From Mycobacterium uberis (GTDB taxonomy: Bacteria > Actinomycetota > Actinomycetes > Mycobacteriales > Mycobacteriaceae): a stretch of DNA of 54,344 nt. Positions 1 to 10,569 of the stretch are shown here, piece by piece (position 1 is the stretch's first letter; every line of letters starts with the position of its first letter). The stretch is taken from positions 1-54,344 of the forward strand of contig NZ_QAYL01000011.1 in the NCBI RefSeq assembly GCF_003408705.1, read 5' to 3'. The notes under the pieces were generated by a model. The model saw only the letters and a list, made by a program, of their open reading frames with translations, did no database searches and was not told where the DNA came from. The translations under genes were made by a program, and so were the position numbers.

Positions 1-22
1 CCTCGCTTCAACACCACCAACC

Positions 23-60
23 AACAACACAAAACAACACAAAACAACACAAAACAACAC
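23..60. repeat. Decamer minisatellite at window edge
   Basis: The unit AAAACAACAC occurs three times in tandem (31-60), preceded by a partial unit (23-30) and by A/C-rich sequence from base 10. This A/C-rich style recalls the repeats at 34288 and 54248, but the unit is different and I cannot align them. Sitting at the window edge, it may be the end of a longer repeat. Function unknown. Confidence 0.8.
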
Positions 61-435
61 ATTAGGTGAGATATTTGCGTGGATATAGGCCACCGAACAT
101 GGTGGCGACAGTGAGGATAGCCAGACAATCGTATGATGCTGCAAGTTAGCGCTGGCATCGGTTCGGCTTGCTGCAACCACATCTGAGCTAGCCAACACAG
201 GGCGATCCGAATGTTTCACATCATTCGCACGATGAACCAGAGCCTGCATAGTACATCCGAATGCCATACACGCATTCTGCGTTTCTCTTACCCGAATTGC
301 TGTACTGTTATCGATAAGTCCAGGTCAACGGCCGCCGACCGGGCTAAGATCGAGTTAGGGGCGGCCGAAGATCTACGTGCCGTTAAAGCCACAGATACGC
401 ATCTATGCTGACGCAATAGGCCCTCGTATCATCAG
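61..435. other. Stretch without recognisable gene
   Basis: No open frame here resembles a protein I know. A 66-codon frame at 211-411 (plus) has no ribosome binding site and no family resemblance. The segment is the upstream region of the orphan ORF at 436, but I see no convincing promoter or Shine-Dalgarno sequence in front of it. Confidence 0.5.
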
Positions 436-1164
436 ATGCTGGCAACCATGAGCCCGATTGACGCGTTCGAACAGGCCAGCCATCCATTAATTACGGTGGT
501 GGATGCGTTGCTAAATGAACCACGACCTGCGCCGTTTGAACCGTATCAAGTCCCAGATGGCTCTTTTCCACTTGCCCATGCCACAACTGGCTTATATTTG
601 GCTGCGAACGCGATAGCTGAAGCCGACTACGCTCGAGCCGTGTTGGATTGGCAGAAGCGGCAGCAGATATTACAGAGATGGCGTAAGCGCTTACAGAGCC
701 ACCCTGTTTCGCATACTCGGTTAGTCGCCATGGAAATGACGCGAGACACCCGACCCACTCTTAAAAAACGTTGTGGTCTTGACACCGATCAGTACGAAAC
801 GATGCTTACGACACTCGAACTCATCTTCCGTTGGCCACAACTACGCGACGCAGAAAGAGCCCGAAAACATAGGAGCCTAGCTGATAGATTCTTCTCTGTT
901 AGCACCATCTTTCGGCGATGCGAACAGAGGACGCACGAGATCCTTCAGCACGCAAAGATCAGAATCGAAGCGCTTGATCCCTCCGATCATGCTGGACGAA
1001 ATCAGATAATCGCATCAGCCCACCGTGACTTAGAAACAACTAGCGAAACGGCTATCGGGCGCATTAACACCCAAACCCGCAGGATTCTCGACCTCGACGA
1101 AAGTACTGCAGGCATTAGCGTCAAACAGTGGCTACATGATCACGGTCTAGTCATATCAACGTGA
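436..1164 (+). CDS. Orphan hypothetical protein, 242 aa
   Basis: An uninterrupted 242-codon frame in a region where everything else is decayed. I do not recognise the family. The predicted protein is soluble, with no signal peptide or membrane segment. It is charged and probably mostly helical from about residue 60 on, with many Arg/Lys/Glu/Gln and RWRKR near residue 81. A second ATG lies at 448, and neither start has a clear Shine-Dalgarno. Codon use (many TTA, CTT, CCA, AAT) is more A+T-rich than in the core genes of the window. It could be a lineage-specific gene, a horizontally acquired gene, or a chance survivor. Its place beyond hemH on the opposite strand matches where Rv1486c lies in M. 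tuberculosis, but I have no sequence evidence that it is that gene. Confidence 0.5.
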   Translation: MLATMSPIDAFEQASHPLITVVDALLNEPRPAPFEPYQVPDGSFPLAHATTGLYLAANAIAEADYARAVLDWQKRQQILQRWRKRLQSHPVSHTRLVAMEMTRDTRPTLKKRCGLDTDQYETMLTTLELIFRWPQLRDAERARKHRSLADRFFSVSTIFRRCEQRTHEILQHAKIRIEALDPSDHAGRNQIIASAHRDLETTSETAIGRINTQTRRILDLDESTAGISVKQWLHDHGLVIST

Positions 1165-1969
1165 CTTCAGGAGTTGGAATGCGCTTCGAGCCCACGGTGA
1201 GGTCTGATGGTACGATCGGTCAATAAAGAGTCGTAGAGGACGGTGGCACCTCCCGGGTCCGCCACCTCTGACCTCACTGGTAGCCTCTGGCTACTTTTGA
1301 AACGCAGTCATCTCCGACAACCCATACGCCAACACAGCCGCATAATCCTTCATTGCCTTGATATTCCAGGTCCAGAATTGGCGGTATTGGCCCTCAACTG
1401 CCACGATTGTCGAAGCGTTCTCTCTGAACAAGTTGCAAGCGATTAGCATATGAAACTGGGTGCGGTCCCAGTCAACTGCGTCCGGGGCACCACCATCTGA
1501 TGCACATCACCATACACTTCCACAAGACGGTAAGCTTGCTCGGCGGTCCGATAGACTTGCCAGTAGAGGAGATCCAACAACGGCCGATACGGTTCAGTCA
1601 CCTCGGCCATTCGTATCACCGACGAACCTAACCACTACTCGTGCAACACTGTGACCGTTTGCCCGAACAACCTAAGCATGCGACGCATCGCATAACACAT
1701 GTTCTACCACTCTGCGACGGCGAACATCGAGTCAGGACCCACAGCCGTATCCACCTTGGCGGATAGAATTTCGGGCAGTAGCATTTATTTGTTCAGTTAC
1801 TCCTTCCGGCTCGTAACTACTGGCCACGGGGGTCGGCATCTGCTGTGCTGATATTGGCCTGCCCCTTCACCCTAACCAGGTACCTATCGGCGATGTAACC
1901 GAAGTTGCAAGTCGGTGGGTTGTAAGTGCCAGGGCCTTACAGGCTGAGAGGCAGTATCCGGGTCGTGGT
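1165..1969. other. Decayed stretch, no assignable gene
   Basis: No frame is long or familiar. On the minus strand around 1610-1460 a short stretch reads like coding sequence (TEPYRPLLDLLYWQVYRTAE and onward), followed by a stop. I could not assign it to a family. It lies directly downstream of the CYP102-like pseudogene but shows no flavodoxin or FAD/NADPH reductase motif, so it does not look like a P450 reductase domain. Confidence 0.4.
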
Positions 1970-3325
1970 TCTAGGCCGTATTGGTGCAATACGGTCGACA
2001 AGGGTTAAAGAATCTCGTGGAGCGCGAATTGACGGCCAATGCAAGCCCGAGCACCGATTCCAAAAGACTTGTAAGTACGTAGCGGAAGTTTACGCAGACT
2101 TTCGGGCAGGAAGCGGTCGGGGTTGAATCCGTTAGTATCGGAACTCTAGACATCGGCATAGTGAGCAGCGGTGAACAAAACGACCACCCACTGCCTTTTG
2201 CGGAAAGAGTATTTTCCTTTTCCGAGGACGATATCGTGAAGGTCTTGTCCAAAGTAGACGGTCGCCACAGCTCCAGAGGTTCGTCAATAACGTGGCGTAA
2301 GTAGCACAGTTGAACAATATCACCAAACTATATGAACTATATGTCGATAATACCGTAATCTGACCAGTTTTGGTCGATTTCACAGCGGGTTTTGGTCGCT
2401 ATGTCAGGGAGGATAGATAGGGAATGTAAGGTGAATGCGATAGCGTTGTCGGAGGTTTCGCTACCGACGACCAGCAGCGTTAGGATCGGGTTGATGATGT
2501 TGTTGGTATCGAGCTACTCACCAATGGCAATGTTGGGATCGGCGCTGTACAGCATGATGACGAGCATGTCTTCGCGGGGGCCTGCTGTCAGGTTACGGCG
2601 GAGAATCTTAACAATATCGGAAATCTGGTGGCGAATGTGGGTCTTGCCTACTAAGTGTTGTCGTTTGCTTTTCTACCCAAGAAATTGGTCATAGGTAGAA
2701 TATGGCCTAAAATTAATTATACTCTTAGGTGCCATGTAACGTGCAGCGAAGTTCACGGAGGACAATGGCGATAAATACATTGTTATTGTGTATCACTAAA
2801 GTTGACTGGAAGCAATAATTCAGTACGACGTGGTGCGGTAATTTCGATGGTGGGCCAATTTATAGTAACATATCATGATTGCCCTTGGTGGAGTTCGATA
2901 TCAAAATGTTTTGGGTCTTGCGCCAATTAGATTCATAAGTTATTAGGCGGTGAACAGTCCGTCGCCAACAGTAAGGTGCAGTTTGCATACAAAAAGTCTG
3001 ATGTATTTTTCCCATCGAGTTTCGTCGTTGACTTCGTCGATCAAAGCGGTATCAGCCAGCGTGACAAATCAATAGGTCGAAAATACGTTGCTCGATGGAT
3101 TCTGCTGCCGAACTTGCTGAATTCGGTGGTAAGCTCCTGGACGGACGTAACGAAGTCGACCGCGAGGAGGTCGCCAAGGACAGGTAACCGAAAGCTAGGA
3201 TGTAGAATCATCGTGGCGGTAACTAGGGCCATGCCCACAAGTTCACTTTCATGTGGAGGAAAAGCTTCACAATTTCCCACGGTAACTTGCGGCGCGCGGA
3301 TAGCATCGTGAAGACTGAAAGACAT
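1970..3325 (-). pseudogene. CYP102-like cytochrome P450, pseudogene
   Basis: The minus strand carries the scattered pieces of a P450 haem domain in the right order, split by stops and frameshifts. N-terminal proline-rich entry LHPSFRLPVLGDLLAVDF lies near 3210-3155. ALIDEVNDETRWEKY and GDGLFTA follow near 3050-2950. The helix-I region is near 2590-2420 (ILTLLVVGSETSDNAIAFTL, with SET in place of the usual AGHET). After that come GFNPDRFLPES and the haem-binding loop FGIGARACIGRQFALHE with its cysteine near 2050-2000. These motifs resemble the P450-BM3 (CYP102) family. No reductase domain is visible after the haem domain. A start at the ATG near 3232 is possible. M. tuberculosis has no CYP102 at this locus as far as I recall. 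It is clearly non-functional. Confidence 0.75.
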
Positions 3326-3719
3326 GCACTAAATGCTTTTCTAGAAGGCGCTATTGAAGACTCATGATGCCATTTACCGATACGATTTTCCCATCCAAAA
3401 TTTGAGGAATACTCGACAATTCTCAAATCTCACGATGAACAACATTCAATCACCGGTGCCGACGCCGAAGCAGGCTACTGAGCAATATATATATATATAT
3501 TGCTCAGTAGCCTGAACCGATTCACTACCGGCGTGAATACTAAACTAGCTAAGTCGGGTTTGATAGATCAGCCAAGCAACCATGCACCGAAGTTGCTCTT
3601 CGTCATCGCAAACGCTGCACAGGCAACGCATGATGAGCAGCTACAAGACGGTGTTGATACTACGCCACTGAAAAGTCTATTGCTGGACACGCTGACGACA
3701 TGCACTGACTGCACCACAT
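3326..3719. other. Intergenic stretch with palindrome, no gene
   Basis: Lies between the dead P450 and the end of hemH. Short open frames on both strands (for example 3500-3784 plus and 3568-3771 minus) overlap one another and resemble nothing I know. The only structured element is the palindrome at 3471-3514. Confidence 0.5.
3471..3514. repeat. Perfect 44-bp palindrome without spacer
   Basis: Two 22-base arms are exact reverse complements with no loop. The outer part of each arm is CAGGCTACTGAGCAA and the centre is an alternating AT run (AATATAT...ATATATT). Flanking bases differ on the two sides, so it is not a read-inversion artefact of a long stretch. No T-run follows, so it is not a typical intrinsic terminator. 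It could extrude as a cruciform. It lies about 200 bp beyond the stop codon of hemH. Confidence 0.9.
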
Positions 3720-4769
3720 CTACAAATCCACGCCGAGATTTTCCCGCGCAACACAATGCGGCGGACGGCATGGCGCGCCGTTGATGCTGGCCAGGCAGCC
3801 CGGCACTGGGTCGGGGCCATTCACCCGAACAGGAACACGACCGTGTGTGAGTTCGTCGATCAAACCTACTGCCAGCCGAGCGAAGCGCCGATCGGCGTTG
3901 GGCGTGGCGGCCCGGGCGAACGCGATGCCCGCCGCATCAGCTTGATATCGCAATTCGTGATCGAGATCCCACACCACTTCGATATGGTCGGCGACAAACC
4001 CGATTGGACAGACAATGACGGCTTTAGTACCGGCGGCCGTCAGCGTCATGAGATGATCACCGACATCGGGCGCCAACCACGGAACGTGCGGCGGCCCCGA
4101 TCGAGACTGCCAGGTCAGGTCGTAGTGGGTGTATCCAGCGCCGCCCGCGACAAGCCTGGCAGCATAACCGACTTGTCGGCTGTAGAGCGCAGGACCGCAG
4201 CGTCGGTCGGCGGCCACCGGCACCGAATGCGCAGTGAACACTAGCCGTGCCTCGTCGCGCACCGCGGTAGGTAGGCTGGCGGCGGCCGCCGTGATGGCGT
4301 CGACAAACATGTCGATGAAAAGCGGATGGTCAAAGTAGGGGCGCAATTTGACCAAGTCAGATACATTCTGCCCGGCGCGCCGATGGGCCCGAGCAATATC
4401 GTCAACATACTGCGTGCAGCTGGAGTAACCACTCCACGCTGAGGTGGTGAATACCGCTGCGCGGCGAATACCGTTGTCTCGCATGGATACGACAGCATCT
4501 TCTAGGTAGGGTTCCCAGTTGCGGTTGCCGAAATACACCGGCAGGTCCAGGCCGCTGTCGAGTAATTCGGCACGCAACGCAGCAATCAGATCGAGGTTGA
4601 TCCGGTTTATTGGCGACACCCCACCGAACTGCAAGTAGTGCTCAGCAACCTGGTCGAGACGTTCAGCAGACACCTCCCGGCCCCTGGTGACATTTTCCAG
4701 GAAAGGCTTTACCTGCTCGGGCCCTTCGGGTCCACCGAATGATAGCAGCAGGACGGCATCAAACCGCAT
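3720..4769 (-). CDS. hemH: Ferrochelatase (coproporphyrin type)
   Basis: Inserts iron into the porphyrin ring near the end of haem synthesis. In actinobacteria the substrate is thought to be coproporphyrin III (CpfC). The 349-residue protein starts [16 protein letters not shown], the usual N-terminus. It keeps the catalytic histidine in FTAHSVP (about residue 182) and the acidic site in [16 protein letters not shown] (about 260-275). The C-terminus carries a cysteine cluster (PGC, APC, PPHC), consistent with the 2Fe-2S cluster known in the mycobacterial enzyme. An upstream in-frame start at 4886 would add 39 residues overlapping inhA and is unlikely. The ATG at 4769 leaves 7 bp after the inhA stop, so the gene is the third member of the fabG1-inhA-hemH operon. 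Confidence 0.96.
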   Translation of the reverse strand: MRFDAVLLLSFGGPEGPEQVKPFLENVTRGREVSAERLDQVAEHYLQFGGVSPINRINLDLIAALRAELLDSGLDLPVYFGNRNWEPYLEDAVVSMRDNGIRRAAVFTTSAWSGYSSCTQYVDDIARAHRRAGQNVSDLVKLRPYFDHPLFIDMFVDAITAAAASLPTAVRDEARLVFTAHSVPVAADRRCGPALYSRQVGYAARLVAGGAGYTHYDLTWQSRSGPPHVPWLAPDVGDHLMTLTAAGTKAVIVCPIGFVADHIEVVWDLDHELRYQADAAGIAFARAATPNADRRFARLAVGLIDELTHGRVPVRVNGPDPVPGCLASINGAPCRPPHCVARENLGVDL

Positions 4770-4776
4770 CGCCGCC

Positions 4777-5583
4777 TCAGAGTAACTGAGTGTGTGCGCC
4801 ACCGTCTGCGTAGATGATCGAACCCGTAGTGGCAGGCAGCCAATCAGACAGCAGTGCGCATACCGTATTGGCAACCGGCGTAGCATCCTTCATATCCCAT
4901 CCGATGGGCGCCCGCTGGTCCCAGCCCTGTTCAAGTAAGACCATCTGATCGCTGATGCCGGCAATGCCCGCACCGACGATAGCACTCATCGCTAGCGTCC
5001 GAATCGGCCCTGCTGCAACAAGATTCGAGCGAACTTTGTATTGACCCGCTTCCCGAGCCACGAACCTATTCACGGATTCCAGCGCACTCTTGGCCACCGT
5101 CATCCAGTTATAAAACGGCATCGCCCGGGTTGGGTCAAAATCCATTCCAACGATGCAGCTGCCCGGGCTCATGATCGACAATAGCGCTTTGGCCAGCGAT
5201 GCATACGAATAAGCCGAAATGTGAATTCCTTTGGCTACATCCTCGAAAGGTGCATCCAGGAAAGGGAATTCACCCATCCCTCTGCGTGGCATAAACCCTA
5301 TCGAATGCACCAGTCCGTCGATCTGATTGTCCTCTCCAATGACTTCAGTCACCCGTTGAGCCAACGTTGCCAGGTGCTCCTCGTTTTGCACATCGAGTTC
5401 GAGTAGCGGGGCTTTCTGCGGCAACCGATCGACAATGCGCTGAATTAACCGCATCCGATCGAATCCGGTGAGCACCAACTGGGCCCCTTGCTCTTGGGCT
5501 ACCCGAGCGATGTGAAACCCAATCGACGAGTCAGTTATAATCCCGGTGACCAGGATCCGTTTGCCTTCCAACAATCCTACCAT
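4777..5583 (-). CDS. inhA: NADH-dependent enoyl-ACP reductase InhA
   Basis: Reduces the trans-2-enoyl-ACP double bond in the FAS-II cycle that makes meromycolic acids; target of activated isoniazid and of ethionamide. 268 aa (269 in M. tuberculosis). The N-terminal nucleotide-binding segment [13 protein letters not shown] starts at residue 14, with Tyr158 and Lys165 of the active site in [13 protein letters not shown]. Positions linked to isoniazid resistance in M. tuberculosis look wild type: Ile21, Ile47, Ser94. Compared with my memory of the M. tuberculosis protein the surface is diverged (for example residues 101-112 and 203-212). The start is the ATG at 5583; an upstream frame to 5610 adds only 9 unrelated residues. 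It follows fabG1 by 59 bp. Confidence 0.97.
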   Translation of the reverse strand: MVGLLEGKRILVTGIITDSSIGFHIARVAQEQGAQLVLTGFDRMRLIQRIVDRLPQKAPLLELDVQNEEHLATLAQRVTEVIGEDNQIDGLVHSIGFMPRRGMGEFPFLDAPFEDVAKGIHISAYSYASLAKALLSIMSPGSCIVGMDFDPTRAMPFYNWMTVAKSALESVNRFVAREAGQYKVRSNLVAAGPIRTLAMSAIVGAGIAGISDQMVLLEQGWDQRAPIGWDMKDATPVANTVCALLSDWLPATTGSIIYADGGAHTQLL

Positions 5584-5642
5584 GTCCGTCCTAAAGTATG
5601 TCCTATACACGCCCGATGTCCTGTGAGGTAGCCGGCGCCAAT

Positions 5643-6440
<798 letters not shown>

Positions 6441-6480
6441 ACCGGCCGACCCGACACGGATGCGACTGTAACAAAAAAAT

Positions 6481-7488
6481 TTAGGTTGGCAACCGACGGT
6501 TGATCATCAATGCCGCCAATGCCGCCAGCGCTAGCACCAACACACCCAGCCGGAGCCAGCCCACGCTAGCGTCACCCTTGATAGTCTCGTAGCCGATTTG
6601 CTGTTGCAGTGACGCGTAGACGGCTTCGAGTTCCGCTAGAGTTGTCGCGTTGTACGAGTTCCCACCAGAGAGCTGGGCGACCTTCTTCATCGTCTCGTCG
6701 TCGACGGGCACCGGCTGACGCTGGCTGTTGATTTCCACGAAGCCGTATGGGGTGCCGAACGAGATCGTCGAGATCGGCACGCCCTGGTCCTTGGCAGTGC
6801 GCGCTGCGGTATAAGCGCCCTTGGGGTTGTCCGGGTTAGTCGGCATCGTTTCCTTGCCGTCAGAGAACAACACGATACGCGCCGGTGGTGGCGTGTCGCT
6901 GCCGCCAATCACCGCATCGACGGTGGCAATAGCCTGGAGTGCGGTGAAAATGGCCTCTCCGGTAGCGGTGCGGTCAGCAAACTGCAATTTGTCGAGCGCA
7001 TTCTTGGTGGCGTCCCGGTTGGTAGTCGGTGACACCAGCACCGTTGCCGTGCCTGCGTAGGCGATCAGTCCAAGGTTGATGCCCGGTGTCAGCTCGCCGA
7101 CAAACTGTTTCGCAGCCTCTTGCGCCGCGGTCATCCGATTGGGTTCGATGTCGGTAGCACGCATCGACTGCGATACGTCGATTACCAGCATGACCACAGC
7201 ACGGTTACGCGGAATCCGAACGTCGTTCGTCGGCCCCACCATCGCGATGGTTAACAGCAACAACGCCAACACCAGCAGAATCGCCGGCACGTGCCGCCAT
7301 TGAACAGATTGTTTGGGAGCGACGCTTTGCAGCAGCTCCATATTGGCAAACCGCAGCATGCGTCGCTGACGCGCCACCTGCATCACAACGTAGAGCGCAG
7401 CTAGCCCGAGAACGACAAGGATGAACAGAAAAAACCACGAGTGTTCGAAGCCGGACAGCGACATCGGCCCCAGCAGCGGCAGCGTCAC
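6481..7488 (-). CDS. VWA-domain membrane protein (BatA-like, Rv1481)
   Basis: 335 aa, the same length I recall for Rv1481. Two N-terminal membrane segments (about residues 15-37 and 63-85) are followed by a von Willebrand A domain with a MIDAS motif DVSQS (about 105-109). A C-terminal membrane segment ([19 protein letters not shown]) precedes a short basic tail. The domain therefore sits on one face of the membrane between anchors. Such proteins work with MoxR AAA ATPases and DUF58 proteins, and this gene is translationally coupled to the DUF58 gene (GTG at 7488 overlaps its stop). The partner or substrate in mycobacteria is not established. Confidence 0.92.
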   Translation of the reverse strand: MTLPLLGPMSLSGFEHSWFFLFILVVLGLAALYVVMQVARQRRMLRFANMELLQSVAPKQSVQWRHVPAILLVLALLLLTIAMVGPTNDVRIPRNRAVVMLVIDVSQSMRATDIEPNRMTAAQEAAKQFVGELTPGINLGLIAYAGTATVLVSPTTNRDATKNALDKLQFADRTATGEAIFTALQAIATVDAVIGGSDTPPPARIVLFSDGKETMPTNPDNPKGAYTAARTAKDQGVPISTISFGTPYGFVEINSQRQPVPVDDETMKKVAQLSGGNSYNATTLAELEAVYASLQQQIGYETIKGDASVGWLRLGVLVLALAALAALMINRRLPT

Positions 7489-8447
7489 TGACGTCCCGCC
7501 AATGCCCCACGCCGACGGGATTCGACGAAACGGACGATGTCAGCGATCCAGTCCCGGTCAGTGCGCAGCGACATTAACAGCGCCCCGCAACTGCGCAAAG
7601 CACGGGAGACGCCGGCGCGATGGGCAGCAGCGGCCTTCGCAAAGTCGTCACGCAGCGCTGCATCGACGGTGAACTCTCGGATTACACCGGTTTCGGCGTC
7701 CTGTAAGACCACCTCGCCGATATCGGGCAGTTCAACGTCGCGGGGGTCAAGCACCTCGATACCAAGCACCTCGTGCCGGGCCGCAATCGCGCGCAGCGGA
7801 CGCATCCAGTTAATCGGGCCCAGGAAATCGCTGATGATCACAGCCATTCCGCGGCAACGTTCCGGCCGGCGCAGTGCGTCGATGACAACCGCCAGATTGC
7901 CGCGTACCCCGACCGGCGCTTTGGACATGGTAGCGATGGTGCGCAACAGTGTCTGCTCATGTTGACGTCCGGAACGTGCCGGTACTCGGGTCATCATCGC
8001 GCCGTTGGAGATCAGCGCACCGAGCCGGTTTCCGCCACCACTGTTGAGGAAGGTGATCGCCGCCGCAGCCGCCACCGCCAGGTCGCGTTTCTCACAGGTA
8101 GTGGTACCGAAGTCCAGGCTGGCCGACATGTCGACCACCATCCAGGTCTCTAGTTCACGGTCGGCAATCATCTGCCGGACGTGCGGATGGGTCGTGCGTG
8201 CAGTGACCGCCCAATCCATCCGACGAACGTCATCACCAGGCTGATACTCGCGCGATTCTCCCGGCTCTGATCCCGGGCCTGGGATCAGACCGAGGTGGTC
8301 GCCATGCAGAACGCCGTCGAGCTTGCGTTTGACTGTAAGTTCGAGTGTGCGCAACGCCGCCGACAGCTTCGGATCGTTGATTTGCCCGCGCTGCATAGAC
8401 GGCGGGTGGAGCACCCCTGGCTTCGAAGCGGGGTTTGTCTCAGTCAC
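7485..8447 (-). CDS. DUF58 protein of the MoxR cluster (Rv1480)
   Basis: 320 aa, intact. It contains the DUF58 core: [20 protein letters not shown] near residue 60, then [15 protein letters not shown], and a VWA-like fold with DMSAS (about 110). No signal peptide or membrane span is obvious. It starts with GTG at 8447, overlapping the moxR1 stop by 4 bp, and ends overlapping the next gene, so all three are co-translated. DUF58 proteins are regular companions of MoxR ATPases. A role in assembling or activating envelope complexes is inferred from context only. Confidence 0.92.
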   Translation of the reverse strand: MTETNPASKPGVLHPPSMQRGQINDPKLSAALRTLELTVKRKLDGVLHGDHLGLIPGPGSEPGESREYQPGDDVRRMDWAVTARTTHPHVRQMIADRELETWMVVDMSASLDFGTTTCEKRDLAVAAAAAITFLNSGGGNRLGALISNGAMMTRVPARSGRQHEQTLLRTIATMSKAPVGVRGNLAVVIDALRRPERCRGMAVIISDFLGPINWMRPLRAIAARHEVLGIEVLDPRDVELPDIGEVVLQDAETGVIREFTVDAALRDDFAKAAAAHRAGVSRALRSCGALLMSLRTDRDWIADIVRFVESRRRGALAGRQ

Positions 8448-9577
8448 CGACCGCTAGCCGCGGCCGCGGCCTGCATCAACGGTGATACTGAATGGCCTTG
8501 CTGCGGAACGGCATTCACCTGTGGCAGGGCAACCGTCTGCAGGACGCGGTTGATGACGATTTCCGGGGAGATTTCGTCGGCGAGCGCATCGTAAGTGAGC
8601 ACCAATCGGTGCCGTAGCACGTCGGGAATGACCTCGATGACGTCCTGCGGGATCACGTAGTCGCGGCCCCTCACCAAAGCCAGCGAACGGGATGCCGCGA
8701 TGATGCCCAGTGAAGCACGCGGAGATGCGCCGAACGAGATCCACGTCTTAACATCATTCATGCTCAGCTGTTCTGGGTGGCGGGTGGCGGTGACTACGCG
8801 CACCACATAGTCAACCAGCGCATGGTGAACGAAATTATTGGCAGCAACCTCCTGCAGCCGCAGCAAATCGCCGGTGCTCAATATCTGTTTGGGCACGGGT
8901 GGGATGATACCCATCCGGTAGATGATCTCGCGCTCCTCCTCAGGTGAGGGATAGCCGACGTTGATCTTGAACAGAAAACGGTCTCGCTGCGCCTCGGGCA
9001 ACGGATAGACGCCCTCGTGCTCAATTGGATTTTGCGTAGCCATCACTAGGAATGGGTTGGGCAGCGGGAAAGTCTTGCCCCCGATGGATACGTGGCGTTC
9101 CTGCATGACCTCCAGCAATGCTGACTGCACCTTCGCCGGAGCTCGGTTAATCTCATCGGCCAGCAGGAAGTTGACCACCACCGGGCCAAGCTCGGTGTCG
9201 AATTCCTCTTGGCCCTGCCGGTAGATGCGGGTACCGATGATGTCAGTGGGCACCAGGTCGGGAGTGAACTGGATGCGCGCGAACGTCCCGCCGACCACTC
9301 GCGCGAAGGTCTCCACTGCGAGCGTCTTGGCCACGCCTGGAACACCCTCGAGCAGCACGTGCCCTTTGGACAACAGGCCGACCAGCATTCGCTCCACAAG
9401 TTGGTCCTGGCCGACGATGACCCGCTTGACCTCGAAGATCGCCCGCTCCAAGGTGTGCACCTCTGCAGCTAACCCGTCAGCACCACCTGGAGGGCCATCA
9501 TGACCCCCCGGGCCTAATTGCCCACCCGGGCCCGAATAACCGCTAGCGCCGACGGTCAACCCACCTGCTGATGTCAT
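8444..9577 (-). CDS. moxR1: MoxR-family AAA+ ATPase
   Basis: 377 aa, the length of M. tuberculosis MoxR1. After a Gly/Pro-rich N-terminus (about 35 residues) comes the AAA+ core: Walker A GVPGVAKT (about 79-86), Walker B LLADEINRAP (about 140), sensor 1 ATQNPIE and the arginine-finger segment QRDRFLF. The ATG at 9577 has AAAGGGA upstream; an in-frame start 7 codons earlier is less likely. Family members act as chaperone ATPases for metal-cofactor enzymes or envelope proteins. Here the gene is coupled to a DUF58 and a VWA gene and follows the ripA-ripB hydrolase genes. The upstream neighbour ripB is dead, so moxR1 transcription now reads through a pseudogene or uses its own promoter. Confidence 0.95.
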   Translation of the reverse strand: MTSAGGLTVGASGYSGPGGQLGPGGHDGPPGGADGLAAEVHTLERAIFEVKRVIVGQDQLVERMLVGLLSKGHVLLEGVPGVAKTLAVETFARVVGGTFARIQFTPDLVPTDIIGTRIYRQGQEEFDTELGPVVVNFLLADEINRAPAKVQSALLEVMQERHVSIGGKTFPLPNPFLVMATQNPIEHEGVYPLPEAQRDRFLFKINVGYPSPEEEREIIYRMGIIPPVPKQILSTGDLLRLQEVAANNFVHHALVDYVVRVVTATRHPEQLSMNDVKTWISFGASPRASLGIIAASRSLALVRGRDYVIPQDVIEVIPDVLRHRLVLTYDALADEISPEIVINRVLQTVALPQVNAVPQQGHSVSPLMQAAAAASGR

Positions 9578-9816
9578 CGCATCCCTTTCTCGGCTCAACC
9601 GACAAAGCTCAATTGGACACGACCGCTATTGCAGCGTGCCCGTGTTCAACTATTCCAGGCCTCTTGGATTCCGTCGACGCCGCGGTTCCCGTCGAGCAAC
9701 CCCAACCCGTGAACAGGTCAGAACAGCCCGATGTGGGAATTTCCCCAGCCGAGCAGCAACCGGGGCAGGCCGGTGATCAAGGTGTCCTAGGACCGCCAGC
9801 TGGGCAACGCACCGAG

Positions 9817-10541
9817 TCAGGACTCGATAATCCGAGTAACCAACGGTGTCATATTAACCTTACGCACCGAACTAACGGTGACTTTGCCTGTGCTTCCAGA
9901 TGCCTCCAATATCTGGCCGTTGCCTAGATACATGGTGATGTGCTGGTCCCCGCCCAGACCGTAAAAGATTTAGGCCACCACGCAACTTGACCTGGCTGGG
10001 AGGAAAATAGCGACCGGCATTGTAATTTGGCCGCCAAAAAACCGCGGGATCAGCACACCGACGCCAGCAAACGCATATCGCATCAGATCCGAGCAGTCGA
10101 AACCGGTGATGTTGGTGTCGTCACCGACACCCGTACCGGGACCCTGCAGCTAATCGCCGCCCCACAAATAGGGTATCCCTATCTGCGACTCGCCTCGCTT
10201 GATCACGTACTCGATGACCTAGCGACCGTAGACCCGTTGGAATCCAGCCTCCCGGGTTGCCCTATGTAGTCGCGGCGTTGGGAGAATCGCCACCGAGATT
10301 AGATCCCCAATCTACCCAGAAATTGCTTACCTAGATCGAGCGTGGTCTGGATAGCCGAAAGCGAAGCGTTCACAACAGCGAGCGGACCTCCCGGAGCGCT
10401 CGGACTCACCGCTACCGGTATTGTGTCGGATCCCATTGGTCAGAGTCCGCTGCAGCAGGTGTCGCGACAACGAGCATCAGACCGGCCACCAATCGCGGTG
10501 AGCACAGCCCAATTGATCAAGTGAAAAAGCTTGCGGAGCAT
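9817..10541 (-). pseudogene. ripB: ripB NlpC/P60 endopeptidase, pseudogene
   Basis: The full span of a RipB-length gene is present (725 bp against the 726 expected for 241 aa plus stop), but it is broken by several in-frame stops and at least one frameshift. Recognisable pieces in order: start MLRKLFHLINWAV at 10541; YVIKRGESQIGIPYLWGGD then a stop; NITGFDCSDLMRYAFAGVGV with the catalytic cysteine; and the C-terminus IFYGLGGDQHITMYLGNG with the catalytic histidine, ending at 9817. RipB cleaves the D-glutamyl-diaminopimelate bond in peptidoglycan and is partly redundant with RipA, which is intact next to it. Confidence 0.9.
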
Positions 10542-10569
10542 AGCTCTTCGTCTAGTATTCAACCTCGTT

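Noticed and set aside
1165..1969. Reductase domain for the CYP102-like relic
   Set aside because: No FMN, FAD or NADPH binding motifs are readable downstream of the haem domain on the minus strand.
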